Source of the DNA: Janthinobacterium sp. 67
Lineage (GTDB): Bacteria; Pseudomonadota; Gammaproteobacteria; Burkholderiales; Burkholderiaceae_D
DNA length: 64,000 nt
Direction: 5' to 3'
Assembly: GCF_002797895.1 (NCBI RefSeq)
Contig: NZ_PGES01000001.1
Span: 2,914,001 to 2,978,000 of the forward strand
The position numbers were made by a program, and so were the translations under genes. Positions 46,697-54,878 of the stretch are shown in pieces. Below the pieces are notes generated by a model that worked only from the letters and a program-made list of their open reading frames with translations, ran no database searches and was not told the DNA's origin. Numbering within the stretch: position 1 is the stretch's first letter; every line of letters begins with the position of its first letter.

Positions 46697-47617
46697 CTAC
46701 TGGCCAGGGGCCGTATCGAGCAGCGAGCGTTCGAGCAATTGCGACAAGGCCGTGCGCAGCGCCTGCGTGCGCGCCGCCAGTTCCGGCCGCTTGTAGCGCT
46801 CGGCCGCGATCAGGCTGTTTTCCAGGCAGACGCGGTCGCCCCTGGCCAGGCAGGCGTCGGCCGCATCGAGCTGGGCGCTCGCCTGCGCCACTTTGACCTT
46901 GGCGTCGAGCTCCAGGGTGTCGGGATCGTCGCCCCAGCGTTTTACATAGGTGGCCAGGCGCGTCGCGGCCAGCTCCGGCTTGCCCGCGTCGAGCGCCTGG
47001 TTGACGCTGCCCTGCAGCGCCAGCCACGCCTGCGCCCGCTGCTGTTGCTTCTCGCAAGTCGCGGCGGACTTGGTGATGCTCGCCTGCAAGCGCTTGATCT
47101 GTGCGGCGGGCGCCTTCGCGCTTTTCAGCACGGCCAGCGCGCTGCGCGCCCCGTCCAGGTCGCACTGCGCCGCCAGCGCAGTGGCGGCCTCGACCTGTTC
47201 CGCCACGCTGGCCGGCTTGTCGGCCGGCTTGTTATAAAACCAGATACCGGTCAGCACCACCACTGCCGCGATCCACGTGCGCAGGCGCACGGGCGGGCGC
47301 GGCGGCGGCACCGAGCCTTTGCCGGCAAGCTTGGCGGGCGGCGCCTTGGCCGGCGCGGCGGGCGCTGGCGGGACGGGTGCTGGAGGGACGGCCTGGGGAG
47401 CGGAGACGGTCGGCACGGGCTGCGGCGCAGGAGCGGGCTGCGCCACGGGCACGGGTGACTGCATGCGCGGAGGCGCCGGGGGCGGCACCACCGCTTTCTC
47501 CAGAACAGGCGCTTGCGCCACCTGGCGCGCGCCGCAAAACGGGCAATGCGCCACGCGCAGGGGCAAGGTACGGCCGCAAGCGGCGTTGATGCAAACTTCG
47601 TTTACTTTTTCAGACAC
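46697..47617 (-). CDS. Zinc-ribbon, proline-rich membrane protein with helical C-terminus
   Basis: A 306-residue protein I do not recognise as a named family. It starts with a four-cysteine zinc ribbon (C9, C14, C25, C28). A linker of about 80 Pro/Ala/Val residues follows, then one membrane helix (RTWIAAVVVLTGIWFY) and a helical C-terminal domain of about 165 residues with TPR-like features. The GTG start has AGGAAAAGG eight bases upstream; an ATG eight codons earlier lacks a site. The ribbon would be cytosolic and the helical part outside. It is divergent from the orphan operon, so the two could be related. Confidence 0.75.
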   Translation of the reverse strand: MSEKVNEVCINAACGRTLPLRVAHCPFCGARQVAQAPVLEKAVVPPPAPPRMQSPVPVAQPAPAPQPVPTVSAPQAVPPAPVPPAPAAPAKAPPAKLAGKGSVPPPRPPVRLRTWIAAVVVLTGIWFYNKPADKPASVAEQVEAATALAAQCDLDGARSALAVLKSAKAPAAQIKRLQASITKSAATCEKQQQRAQAWLALQGSVNQALDAGKPELAATRLATYVKRWGDDPDTLELDAKVKVAQASAQLDAADACLARGDRVCLENSLIAAERYKRPELAARTQALRTALSQLLERSLLDTAPGQ

Positions 47618-47785
47618 ATTCCAACCTTTTCCTGGAGTCATTCCACTGCGTTCTGCCGCAATATTACCTTACGCAAGCGCGGCAACGGCGCACCCGCACC
47701 GTGTTCCAGGGCCTTGACGCCGATCAAAAAGCATCCGCCGCCGCGGCCTAAGCTAAAAGCATCGGCCAAGGACAAGGAGAACGCC

Positions 47786-48670
47786 ATGTCAGCCCACCTG
47801 ATCATCGAAGACGGCCAGCCCTGGTGGGACAGCGCCGATATCTGGGTCGTGCCGGGCAATGATCCGAATGGCCCGCCCGGCGCGCCCGTTGCCGGCACCG
47901 CCAACTACCTGTGGGGCCGCGTGCACAACACGGGCGACAGCGCCTCGAACGGCGTGCGCGTGGACTTTTACTGGGCCGATCCATCCGGCCAGATCGCCGT
48001 CGGCGCCGCCACGCAGATCGGTTCCGCCTTTGCCGACTTGCCGCCCGGTGCCACGCAGGAAGTGCTGTGCCTGGTGCCGTGGGTTCCCGTCATCGTCAAT
48101 GGCGGCCACGAATGCCTGCTGGCCGTGGCCCACGGCCCGGGCGACATCAACCCGCTGCCCGATCCCCTGCCCAGCGGTTTCCTCTTCCAGCCCACCTTGC
48201 ACGAGCAGATCGCCCAGCGCAATGTCACCGTCGTGCTGGCGGCAAGGCACGCGCAGCTGCTGACCATCGCGGTGGGAGCCCTGCCCCGCGAAACAAAAAA
48301 AGTGGAACTGCAGCTGGAGTATGGCGGCGAGCTGCCGGAACGCCTGCTGGCCACCCTGGGACTTGAACGGTGGCAACCCGCCAGGGAAGCGCACCTGATC
48401 GCGGGACTGGCGCGCACGCCCCATTGCAATGGCGATACGCCCGGCGAGCAAAAGCTGGCGCTGGATGTGCCGCGCGGCAAGGCACTGGCCGTGTACCTGA
48501 GCGTGCGCGCCCAAGCGTTGCCGCCACGCCAGTATGCGCTGCTGCGCGTGCTGGAAAGCCAGCAGGGCAAGCTCATGGGTGGCATCACGTACATCGTCAC
48601 CGATCAGGAGAAAGAGCAAGCGCAAGAGCAGGCGCAAGAACAGCACAGCCCCGAGGAGCAAGCATCATGA
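47786..48670 (+). CDS. Orphan protein with CARDB/Ig-like N-terminal domain
   Basis: A 294-residue protein without a signal peptide. Residues 10-125 look like a beta-sandwich of the CARDB type: DSADIWVVPGND, NYLWGRVHNTGDSASNGVRVDFYWADPSG, then LPPGATQEVLCLVPW. A second beta-rich region ends with a Glu/Gln-rich tail. The AAGGAGA ribosome site sets the start. The stop overlaps the next gene by ATGA. Role unknown; the fold suggests an adhesin or structural part, odd for a protein without an export signal. Confidence 0.72.
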   Translation: MSAHLIIEDGQPWWDSADIWVVPGNDPNGPPGAPVAGTANYLWGRVHNTGDSASNGVRVDFYWADPSGQIAVGAATQIGSAFADLPPGATQEVLCLVPWVPVIVNGGHECLLAVAHGPGDINPLPDPLPSGFLFQPTLHEQIAQRNVTVVLAARHAQLLTIAVGALPRETKKVELQLEYGGELPERLLATLGLERWQPAREAHLIAGLARTPHCNGDTPGEQKLALDVPRGKALAVYLSVRAQALPPRQYALLRVLESQQGKLMGGITYIVTDQEKEQAQEQAQEQHSPEEQAS

Positions 48671-50169
48671 GCGACACCCCCCTGCAGGTGCTGACGCGGC
48701 CGTTCGCGATCGAGCCCGTCACCAATATCATGCTGCCCGATGGCATCTTCGACAATGCCATCTATGGCTTGCGCATCGCCGCCCACGTCACCAACACGTC
48801 GGGCAGCGCGCTGACGAATGTCACCGTGTACCTGGAAAGCGTGGGCGACCCCGGCATCGTGCCCGTGGCACGTACCTTCTTCTTTGCCAGCATCCCGGCC
48901 GGCGCGGCCATGCTGGTGATGTGGGATGCCGACTTCCAGCATGCGGCGCCCGGCAAGCGCCTGGTCAGCTTTGTCGCCAAGGCGGACGGCTACACGCCGC
49001 ACCGCTCGATCCAGCAGATTTTTGTGTCGCAAACGCGCTTCGACAGCGCCACCAACACCTACACGTGCACGGTCGAGGAAGGCACGCTGGAACTGTCCAA
49101 GCCGCAAGGCCACCTGCCCGGCAAGCGCTGGGGCAGCACGGGCACGGATGGAAAAGAGTGCCGCTGCCCGCCAGGCCTGGGGCCCATCGTGCCGACCGGC
49201 ATGACGCTCGTCTGGACGCCGAACCCCGCCTACGCCGGCACGCATGGCGAGCTGCCGTTTTCCGACCCGTGGTGGAAGATACTCGCCATCATCATCGCCG
49301 TCATCGCCGCGCTGGTGGCCATCATTGCCGCCGCGCTCGGCGCTGGCAAGGCCAGCTTCAGCGTGGGCGGCACGTTCGAGGAAACGGACCCCAGCGTGCA
49401 TTGCTGCACGCCCAAGGGCGCCGCCTCGGGCAAGCCGGAATTCACGGTGGCGGGCGTGGCGTCGGCCATCGCCTCGGGCGCCATCGTTGCCGCCTGCTCG
49501 GATGTGGCCGATCCCTTCTGGCGTGGCCAGGAAGCAACACCGCCGGCCGCCGGCGAACTGACCCTGGCCGAGCGCGTGGTGGCGAAGTGGGTCTTGCCGG
49601 AAGCGCCGAATGCGGGCCAGCCCTATCAGGCCGACATCAGCTGGCAATACGAACGTTTTACGACGGGCGCCACCTACGAGCATGCCGTGAACGAGACGCA
49701 AGTCAACGTGCACGTGGCGGGCCCGGTGGAAACGGATAGCCCGCCCGTGGTCCAGGCGTTCGAGCCATTGTGGCTGCGCGCCAGTTTCAGGCGCGACAAT
49801 GGCAACGTCTTCCGCGGCACGGAACTGTATGCATTCGTGCTGTTCCAGGCGCCGCAGGGCCTGTTCTTCGTGGAACCGCTGACCGATGATGGCCTCGGTT
49901 TCGATCCGGGCGCCAACGACGGCGTGTACGCGGCCAGCCTGGACCTGAAGCGGGCATACCGGACCCTGCTGCAATTCGAGCAGGAAGTCTACGGCACCTG
50001 GCGCGTGTTTGTCTTTGCACAGGATGTCAACCTGACCAAGCCCGGCACGCCGCCCGAAATCGCCGCCCAGCACATCGGCGGCATGTTCGTCGCCAGCGCC
50101 ATCGAAATCACCTTCGACGACACCCTGCCCTGCCCGCTCAAGGCGCGGGCAAATATCATCGTGGTGTAG
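48667..50169 (+). CDS. Orphan protein with internal hydrophobic helix and choice-of-anchor-like C-terminus
   Basis: A 500-residue protein with no N-terminal signal. Residues 1-125 are beta-rich, and a cysteine pair (CRC) lies at 165-167. A very hydrophobic helix of about 22 residues (ILAIIIAVIAALVAIIAAALGAG) lies at 205-227, CC at 246-247, and the C-terminal 200 residues form a beta region. DDGLGFDPGANDGVYAASL near 408-424 resembles the choice-of-anchor X motif. The helix would allow membrane insertion or pore-type behaviour. Translationally coupled to the preceding orphan; they probably form one complex. Function unknown. Confidence 0.72.
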   Translation: MSDTPLQVLTRPFAIEPVTNIMLPDGIFDNAIYGLRIAAHVTNTSGSALTNVTVYLESVGDPGIVPVARTFFFASIPAGAAMLVMWDADFQHAAPGKRLVSFVAKADGYTPHRSIQQIFVSQTRFDSATNTYTCTVEEGTLELSKPQGHLPGKRWGSTGTDGKECRCPPGLGPIVPTGMTLVWTPNPAYAGTHGELPFSDPWWKILAIIIAVIAALVAIIAAALGAGKASFSVGGTFEETDPSVHCCTPKGAASGKPEFTVAGVASAIASGAIVAACSDVADPFWRGQEATPPAAGELTLAERVVAKWVLPEAPNAGQPYQADISWQYERFTTGATYEHAVNETQVNVHVAGPVETDSPPVVQAFEPLWLRASFRRDNGNVFRGTELYAFVLFQAPQGLFFVEPLTDDGLGFDPGANDGVYAASLDLKRAYRTLLQFEQEVYGTWRVFVFAQDVNLTKPGTPPEIAAQHIGGMFVASAIEITFDDTLPCPLKARANIIVV

Positions 50170-50200
50170 TGATAAGCGAGGTCATGCGTAGGTCGGGTAG

Positions 50201-50236
50201 GTCGGATTAGCGTGGCAAAGCCACGCGTAATCCGAC
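50201..50236. repeat. Hairpin-forming intergenic repeat, copy 2
   Basis: A 36-base palindrome (GTCGGATTAGCGTGG...CGCGTAATCCGAC) with a short loop, 30 bases after the orphan operon. It matches the reverse complement of 8558-8593 at 33 of 36 positions. A short GTAGGTCGG flank precedes both copies. Probably a REP-type element. Confidence 0.85.
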
Positions 50237-50375
50237 AACATTGTTGGCTCCCGTCTGCACACCACGAGCGACTGAGAAAATGCTCAGGGCTAGGCGCCGC
50301 CCCGAAGACAGTACTTCAGTACAGTGAGGTAAAAGCGGGGCAGGCAACATCTCCCCGGCCTTGTATCAGCCGCTC

Positions 50376-50822
50376 TTAAACTTTGACGCTTTCAGCCTTG
50401 GCAATGACCGTGCGCGGAATGATATCCGTTGCCGGACAAGTATCCATCGCATCCGAATACGCGAGCCAGCGCTGCAGGCTTTCCATGCGGCGGATGGTGA
50501 TGCCCTTGCCATTGATGTAGCCGATCTGCTCGAAATTGGCAGGACTGGTGGTCAGTTTCGACACGGTGGGCGCATTGTCGATCAACCGGTCGTAGGCCTT
50601 GCGCGCCTTGTGCTCCCACTTGGCCAGCACGGGGTCGTCAAAGCGATTGCTTTCAAAATACACGGTGATGGTGCGGTCGTGGTTGGCGAAGCCGACAATG
50701 GCAGCTCCCTTGCGTATGGTCAACAGGACATCTTCCTTGACGCCTGTGACGGGAACGAAGACGGCGGCGCGCCCATCCGCATCCGGCCGCTCCATGGGGA
50801 TATCTTGTCCGATTATGCTCAT
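50376..50822 (-). CDS. Hypothetical protein
   Basis: A 148-residue soluble protein I do not recognise. It has a beta-rich first half (RAAVFVPVTGVKEDVLLTIRKGAAIVGFANHDRTITVYFESNRF) and a helical second half with KWEHKARKAYDRLIDN and IRRMESLQRWLAYSDAMD. No signal or membrane segment. The composition is slightly less GC-biased than neighbours. It stands alone after the repeat. The plus strand has a longer competing frame, but that one is Ala/Gly/Arg-rich and looks like a shadow. Confidence 0.6.
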   Translation of the reverse strand: MSIIGQDIPMERPDADGRAAVFVPVTGVKEDVLLTIRKGAAIVGFANHDRTITVYFESNRFDDPVLAKWEHKARKAYDRLIDNAPTVSKLTTSPANFEQIGYINGKGITIRRMESLQRWLAYSDAMDTCPATDIIPRTVIAKAESVKV

Positions 50823-51085
50823 CGCATCACGCTCTTAGTCCTGGCTTGTCAGCCTGTTGTATTGATATGGCTCTGTGGAGCTGTGCCTGGCGTAGGCGGG
50901 CTCTACCGCGGCCCGCGCCCCGTCCAGGCCCGCCGTCAAGCGGTTTATCAATAATACATTGCCGTGTGGCACTACACAAGATCACCGCGCCACGGGCGGC
51001 GCTCCTACGCCCGATGGCGAATGGTGGCGCCTGCGGCAATCGCCTTATAATGCCGTGTTTACTTCACGCCCAATACCTCCGCACC

Positions 51086-52156
51086 ATGACGCTTCCCGAA
51101 AACGACACCAGCCGGCTCGACGCCATCAGCGCCGCCGCCACCGAAGTGGCCGCGCAAAACGTGGCCGACCTGCTGGCCATGGCCATCTGCCATCGCCCGG
51201 ACGAACAGTCCCTGATCGTCTGCGACAAGCGCAGCTGGCTCAACGTCGTGTTGACGGAAGCGTATCGACTGGCCTTGCCGGATGCGGCCTTTATCGATTT
51301 CGACGAAGTCACGCCCGACGCCGTGCTGGCCGCGTTTGCCGAACTGCCGGCCGGCAGCCTCGTCGTGCTGATACAGTCGACAAGCTTCCGCCTGGAAGCG
51401 TTCCGCATCCGCATCGAGCTGTTCAAGCGTGGCCTGAAAGTGATCGAGCACGTGCACCTGTCGCGCATGCCCGGCGTGCAGGGACTGCATTACATCGCCT
51501 CGCTGGCCTACGACCCCGCCTACTATCGCGGCGTGGGCCACGCCTTGAAAGCGCGCATCGACACGGCCCGCCACGGCATGGTCGACAGCGGCGGCGAGCA
51601 GCTCGTGTTCGCCTCGCCATTCGAGGGCGCCAAGCTCAATATCGGCGACTACAGCGGCATGCACAATATCGGCGGCCAGTTCCCGCTGGGCGAGGTGTTT
51701 ACGGAAGCGCAGGACCTGGAAGCCGTGAACGGGCGCGTGCGCATCTTTGTTTTCGGCGACACGCACTTCATGGTCAACCGCCCCGATACGCCGATCACCC
51801 TGATCATCGACAAGGGCCGGGTGACGGGCACGGAAAACGCCACGCCGGAATTTTTGGCCATGCTGGACATCATCCGCGCACATGAAGGCGAAGTGTGGGT
51901 GCGCGAACTGGGCTTCGGCATGAACCGCGCCTTTTCGCGCGAACAGCTGGTCAACGACATCGGCACGTATGAACGCATGTGCGGCATCCATCTGTCGCTG
52001 GGCGCCAAGCACGGCGTCTACACGAAACCGCAATTCAAGCGCAAGGATGCGCGCTACCACGTCGACATCTTCGCCGTCACCGAAGCAGTTTATCTGGACG
52101 ACGAGCGCGTGTACGCCGATGGCGCGTGGACGGTGGAACCCGTCGCCTTCAGCTGA
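51086..52156 (+). CDS. Hypothetical protein, M29-aminopeptidase-like
   Basis: A 356-residue soluble protein. Residues 40-230 read as an alpha/beta domain, and the stretch NIGGQFPLGEVFTE followed by VNGRVRIFVFGDTHFM resembles the metal-binding GEVFT segment of M29-type (thermophilic) aminopeptidases. Other M29 residues are not obvious, and the family assignment is weak. The start MTLPENDTSRLDAIS was chosen because the longer frame upstream is Arg/Ala-rich and crosses a non-coding gap. It converges with the LysR gene, overlapping by eight bases. Confidence 0.7.
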   Translation: MTLPENDTSRLDAISAAATEVAAQNVADLLAMAICHRPDEQSLIVCDKRSWLNVVLTEAYRLALPDAAFIDFDEVTPDAVLAAFAELPAGSLVVLIQSTSFRLEAFRIRIELFKRGLKVIEHVHLSRMPGVQGLHYIASLAYDPAYYRGVGHALKARIDTARHGMVDSGGEQLVFASPFEGAKLNIGDYSGMHNIGGQFPLGEVFTEAQDLEAVNGRVRIFVFGDTHFMVNRPDTPITLIIDKGRVTGTENATPEFLAMLDIIRAHEGEVWVRELGFGMNRAFSREQLVNDIGTYERMCGIHLSLGAKHGVYTKPQFKRKDARYHVDIFAVTEAVYLDDERVYADGAWTVEPVAFS

Positions 52157-53108
52157 AAAATCCCGCAGCTTCCAGCTCGCGGTCCCACGGCGGCACGGGC
52201 TGGTATTCGGCCACGAGGAAATCGATCAGCGCGCGCACCTTGGGCGACGGCTGCCGGCTGGCCGGATACAGGGCGCTCAGGTGATTCAGAGGCAGTTCCC
52301 AGTCCGTCAGCACGGGCACCAGACTGCCATCGAGCAGATTGCGCCAGGCGAGGAAGGTGGTGCTGTAGACGATGCCGAGACCCCGCTGCGCCGCCTGGTG
52401 CAGCACCAGGCCGTTATTCGCTGTAAAACCCGCCTGTACGCGTACGCTCACGTCTTCCCGTTCTTTCCCTTCTCCACGCTGGAAATGCCAGTTCGTGCCA
52501 TCGGTCAGGTGGCTGAAATGCAGGCACTGATGCCGCAATAGCTCTTGCGGCGTCTGCGGCACGCCCCATTGCGCCAGGTAGGCGGGGCTGGCGCACAGCA
52601 CGGCGCGGCACGGCGCCAGCGGGCGCATGGCCAGCGCGCTGCTGTCCGGGATGCCGCCCACGCGTATCGTCAAGTCAAATCCGTGGCGTATCGGGTCGAG
52701 CAGCGCATCATCGACAAACAACTCGGCCCGCACCTGCGGGTGCAGCAGGCTGAAACGGGCGACGGCGTCGGCCAGCCACGCGCTGCCGAAACTCGATGGC
52801 GCCTGGATGCGCAGCGGCCCGGCCAGCTCCGCCCCCGCTCCCGCCTGCGCCACGTGCGCCACCATGCGCGCCGCTTCCTGCGCCTGGCTGACGGTGGCCA
52901 TGCACGGCGCCAGGTAGGCGCGGCCCGCGTCCGTCAAACTCACTTCGCGCGTGGAGCGGTGCAGCAGCCGCGCATGCAGGCGTTCCTCCAGCTGCATGAT
53001 GGTCTTGCTGACCATGGCCCGCGTCAGGCCTAGGCGCTGCCCCGCCAGCGTGAAGCTGCGCTGGCGCGCCACCTCGACAAAGATTTCCATCGCTTTTAGT
53101 TGATCCAT
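52149..53108 (-). CDS. LysR family transcriptional regulator
   Basis: A 319-residue LysR regulator: winged helix-turn-helix in the first 60 residues (MDQLKAMEIFVEVARQRSFTLAGQRLGLTRAMVSKTIMQLEERL) and a periplasmic-binding-like effector domain. It is transcribed away from the PhyH operon, with an inverted repeat just upstream of its start and a promoter for the PhyH gene beyond it. This is the classical layout of a LysR activator and its target. Confidence 0.94.
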   Translation of the reverse strand: MDQLKAMEIFVEVARQRSFTLAGQRLGLTRAMVSKTIMQLEERLHARLLHRSTREVSLTDAGRAYLAPCMATVSQAQEAARMVAHVAQAGAGAELAGPLRIQAPSSFGSAWLADAVARFSLLHPQVRAELFVDDALLDPIRHGFDLTIRVGGIPDSSALAMRPLAPCRAVLCASPAYLAQWGVPQTPQELLRHQCLHFSHLTDGTNWHFQRGEGKEREDVSVRVQAGFTANNGLVLHQAAQRGLGIVYSTTFLAWRNLLDGSLVPVLTDWELPLNHLSALYPASRQPSPKVRALIDFLVAEYQPVPPWDRELEAAGFFS

Positions 53109-53113
53109 GTCAA

Positions 53114-53140
53114 AGATTGTCTGCGCTTTGACGACAATCT
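53114..53140 (+). promoter_or_regulatory. LysR-type operator
   Basis: Perfect inverted repeat AGATTGTC, 11 bases, GACAATCT. A nested TTGAC, eight bases, GTCAA lies in the same place. It starts six bases before the LysR gene and sits about 52-78 bases upstream of the predicted PhyH start point, the usual activator position. Confidence 0.75.
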
Positions 53141-53156
53141 GTCAACCGCTGGGCGA

Positions 53157-53185
53157 TTGTTTGCCGCCCTCGCCCATCCTACAAT
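53157..53185 (+). promoter_or_regulatory. Promoter of the PhyH/TIM-barrel operon
   Basis: TTGTTT, 17 bases, TACAAT. Predicted start near 53192, 26 bases before the ATG. A rather weak -35 fits activator dependence. Confidence 0.65.
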
Positions 53186-53217
53186 GGCGCTTTCCACTGA
53201 CCTCCGGAGCCGCCGCC

Positions 53218-54057
53218 ATGCTGACTACTGAACAACAAGAACAATACCAACGCGACGGCTACATCATCCTGCCCGGCTTCAAGGGCGCGGACGACATCGC
53301 CGCCCTGCGCGCGCGCGCCGAGCAGATTGTCAACGAATTCGACCCCAGCGTCAGCCAGTCCATCTTCACCACGCGCGACCAGGCAAAGAACACCAACGAT
53401 TACTTTCTCGCGTCCGACAACACCATCCGCTGCTTCTTCGAGGAAGAGGCGTTCGACACGGACGGTCAGTTGAAGCAGGCGAAATCGCTGTCGATCAACA
53501 AGATCGGCCATGCCATGCACGACCTGGACCCCGTCTTCCGCGCTTTTTCGGCCGATCCGAAACTGGCCGAAGTGGCGCGCGACCTGGGCCTGGCGGACGC
53601 GCAGGTGTGGCAATCGATGTACATCTTCAAGCAGCCCGGCATCGGCGGCGAAGTGCGCTGGCACCAGGACGCCACGTATTTCGAGACCACGCCCATCAGC
53701 GTGACCACCTTCTGGTTCGCGCTGGAAGATGCCACCCTGGAAAACGGCTGCCTGTGGGCGGAACCGGGCGGACACCGCGGCCCCCTGCGCGAACGCTTCA
53801 TCCGCAACGGCGACCAGGTAAGAGTGGAAAAACTCGACGCCACGCCATGGCCCGATGACAGCACGGCCGTGCCACTCGAAGTGAAGGCGGGCGCACTCGT
53901 CTGCTTCCACGGCTTGCTGCCCCACTACAGCGCGCCGAACCGCTCGCCCGTGTCGCGCCACGCCTACACCTTGCACGCCACCGACGGCCAGACGCAATAT
54001 GCGGCCCACAACTGGATACAGCGCGACGACTCCTTCCCCGTTCGGGGCTTCGTCTGA
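53218..54057 (+). CDS. Phytanoyl-CoA dioxygenase (PhyH) family protein
   Basis: A 279-residue Fe(II)/2-oxoglutarate dioxygenase. The iron ligands are the HxD of WHQDATYF and a distal His in CFHGLLPHYSAPNRSPVSRHAYTLH, whose Arg binds 2-oxoglutarate. The N-terminus LTTEQQEQYQRDGYIILPGF is typical. Start chosen at 53218; the frame is open upstream to 53107 but crosses the promoter. It shares a base with the next gene. Substrate unknown; small-molecule hydroxylation is likely. Confidence 0.9.
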   Translation: MLTTEQQEQYQRDGYIILPGFKGADDIAALRARAEQIVNEFDPSVSQSIFTTRDQAKNTNDYFLASDNTIRCFFEEEAFDTDGQLKQAKSLSINKIGHAMHDLDPVFRAFSADPKLAEVARDLGLADAQVWQSMYIFKQPGIGGEVRWHQDATYFETTPISVTTFWFALEDATLENGCLWAEPGGHRGPLRERFIRNGDQVRVEKLDATPWPDDSTAVPLEVKAGALVCFHGLLPHYSAPNRSPVSRHAYTLHATDGQTQYAAHNWIQRDDSFPVRGFV

Positions 54058-54878
54058 TGCGCATCGACGTCTTCGCCGCCCACTGGGGCAATAACGAGCT
54101 GCCGCCCGATGTCTTCATCGACAGGGTAGCGGCAGCCGGTTTCGACGGCATCGAGATGTCGCTGCCGCTGGACACCGCCCTGCGCGAAGAATGGACCAAG
54201 CGCATCGCGGATGCAGGCCTGGAACTGATCGCCGCGCAGTGGGAAACCGTGTTCCACAGCGACTTCGCGCTGCACCGCGCGGCTCTGACCGAGCTGCTGG
54301 AAAACGCCTGCCTGGCGCGCCCCGTGCTGGTCAACACGCACACGGGCAAGGATTTTTATACGCAGGCACAGAACGCAGAACTGCTCGACCTGGCCGCCGC
54401 CATCTCGGCCAGGCACGGCGTGCCCATCGTGCATGAAATCCACCGCAGCCGCTTTTCCGGCCACCCGATGCTGCTGCTGCCGTATCTGCGGCAGTATCCC
54501 GAGCTGCCATTGACGGCCGACTTGTCGCACTGGTGCTGCGCCTGCGAATCGCTGCTGGAAGACCAGCCGCAGACCCTGGCGCAAGTGCTGCCGCTGGTGC
54601 GCCACGTGCATGCGCGCGTGGGCCATGCGCAGGGGCCGCAAGTAGCCGACTTCCGCGCACCGGAAGCGAAACCTGCGCTCGACGCCCACCTGGCCTGGTG
54701 GGACGCCATCGTCGCCCTGCGCCGCGCGGCCGGCGCCGAGCGCATGACGTTCACGCCGGAATTCGGCCCCGCGCCCTACACGCAAACCTTGCCCTGGACG
54801 CAGCAGCCCGTGAGCGACGCGTGGGAACAGAACGTCGCCATGCTCAAGCTGCTGCGCGCACGCTATCCGACAGACTGA
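54057..54878 (+). CDS. Sugar phosphate isomerase/epimerase (TIM barrel)
   Basis: A 273-residue AP-endonuclease-2/xylose-isomerase-like TIM barrel. FAAHWGNNELPPDVFIDRVAAAGFDGIEMSLPLD opens the barrel, and the metal-binding residues appear in HEIHRSRF, LTADLSHWC and HVHARVGHAQGPQV. It starts on the last base of the PhyH stop (TGATG). Pairing of a PhyH dioxygenase with such a barrel suggests one small-molecule pathway, not identified. It overlaps the convergent LysR gene by 16 bases. Confidence 0.88.
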   Translation: MRIDVFAAHWGNNELPPDVFIDRVAAAGFDGIEMSLPLDTALREEWTKRIADAGLELIAAQWETVFHSDFALHRAALTELLENACLARPVLVNTHTGKDFYTQAQNAELLDLAAAISARHGVPIVHEIHRSRFSGHPMLLLPYLRQYPELPLTADLSHWCCACESLLEDQPQTLAQVLPLVRHVHARVGHAQGPQVADFRAPEAKPALDAHLAWWDAIVALRRAAGAERMTFTPEFGPAPYTQTLPWTQQPVSDAWEQNVAMLKLLRARYPTD

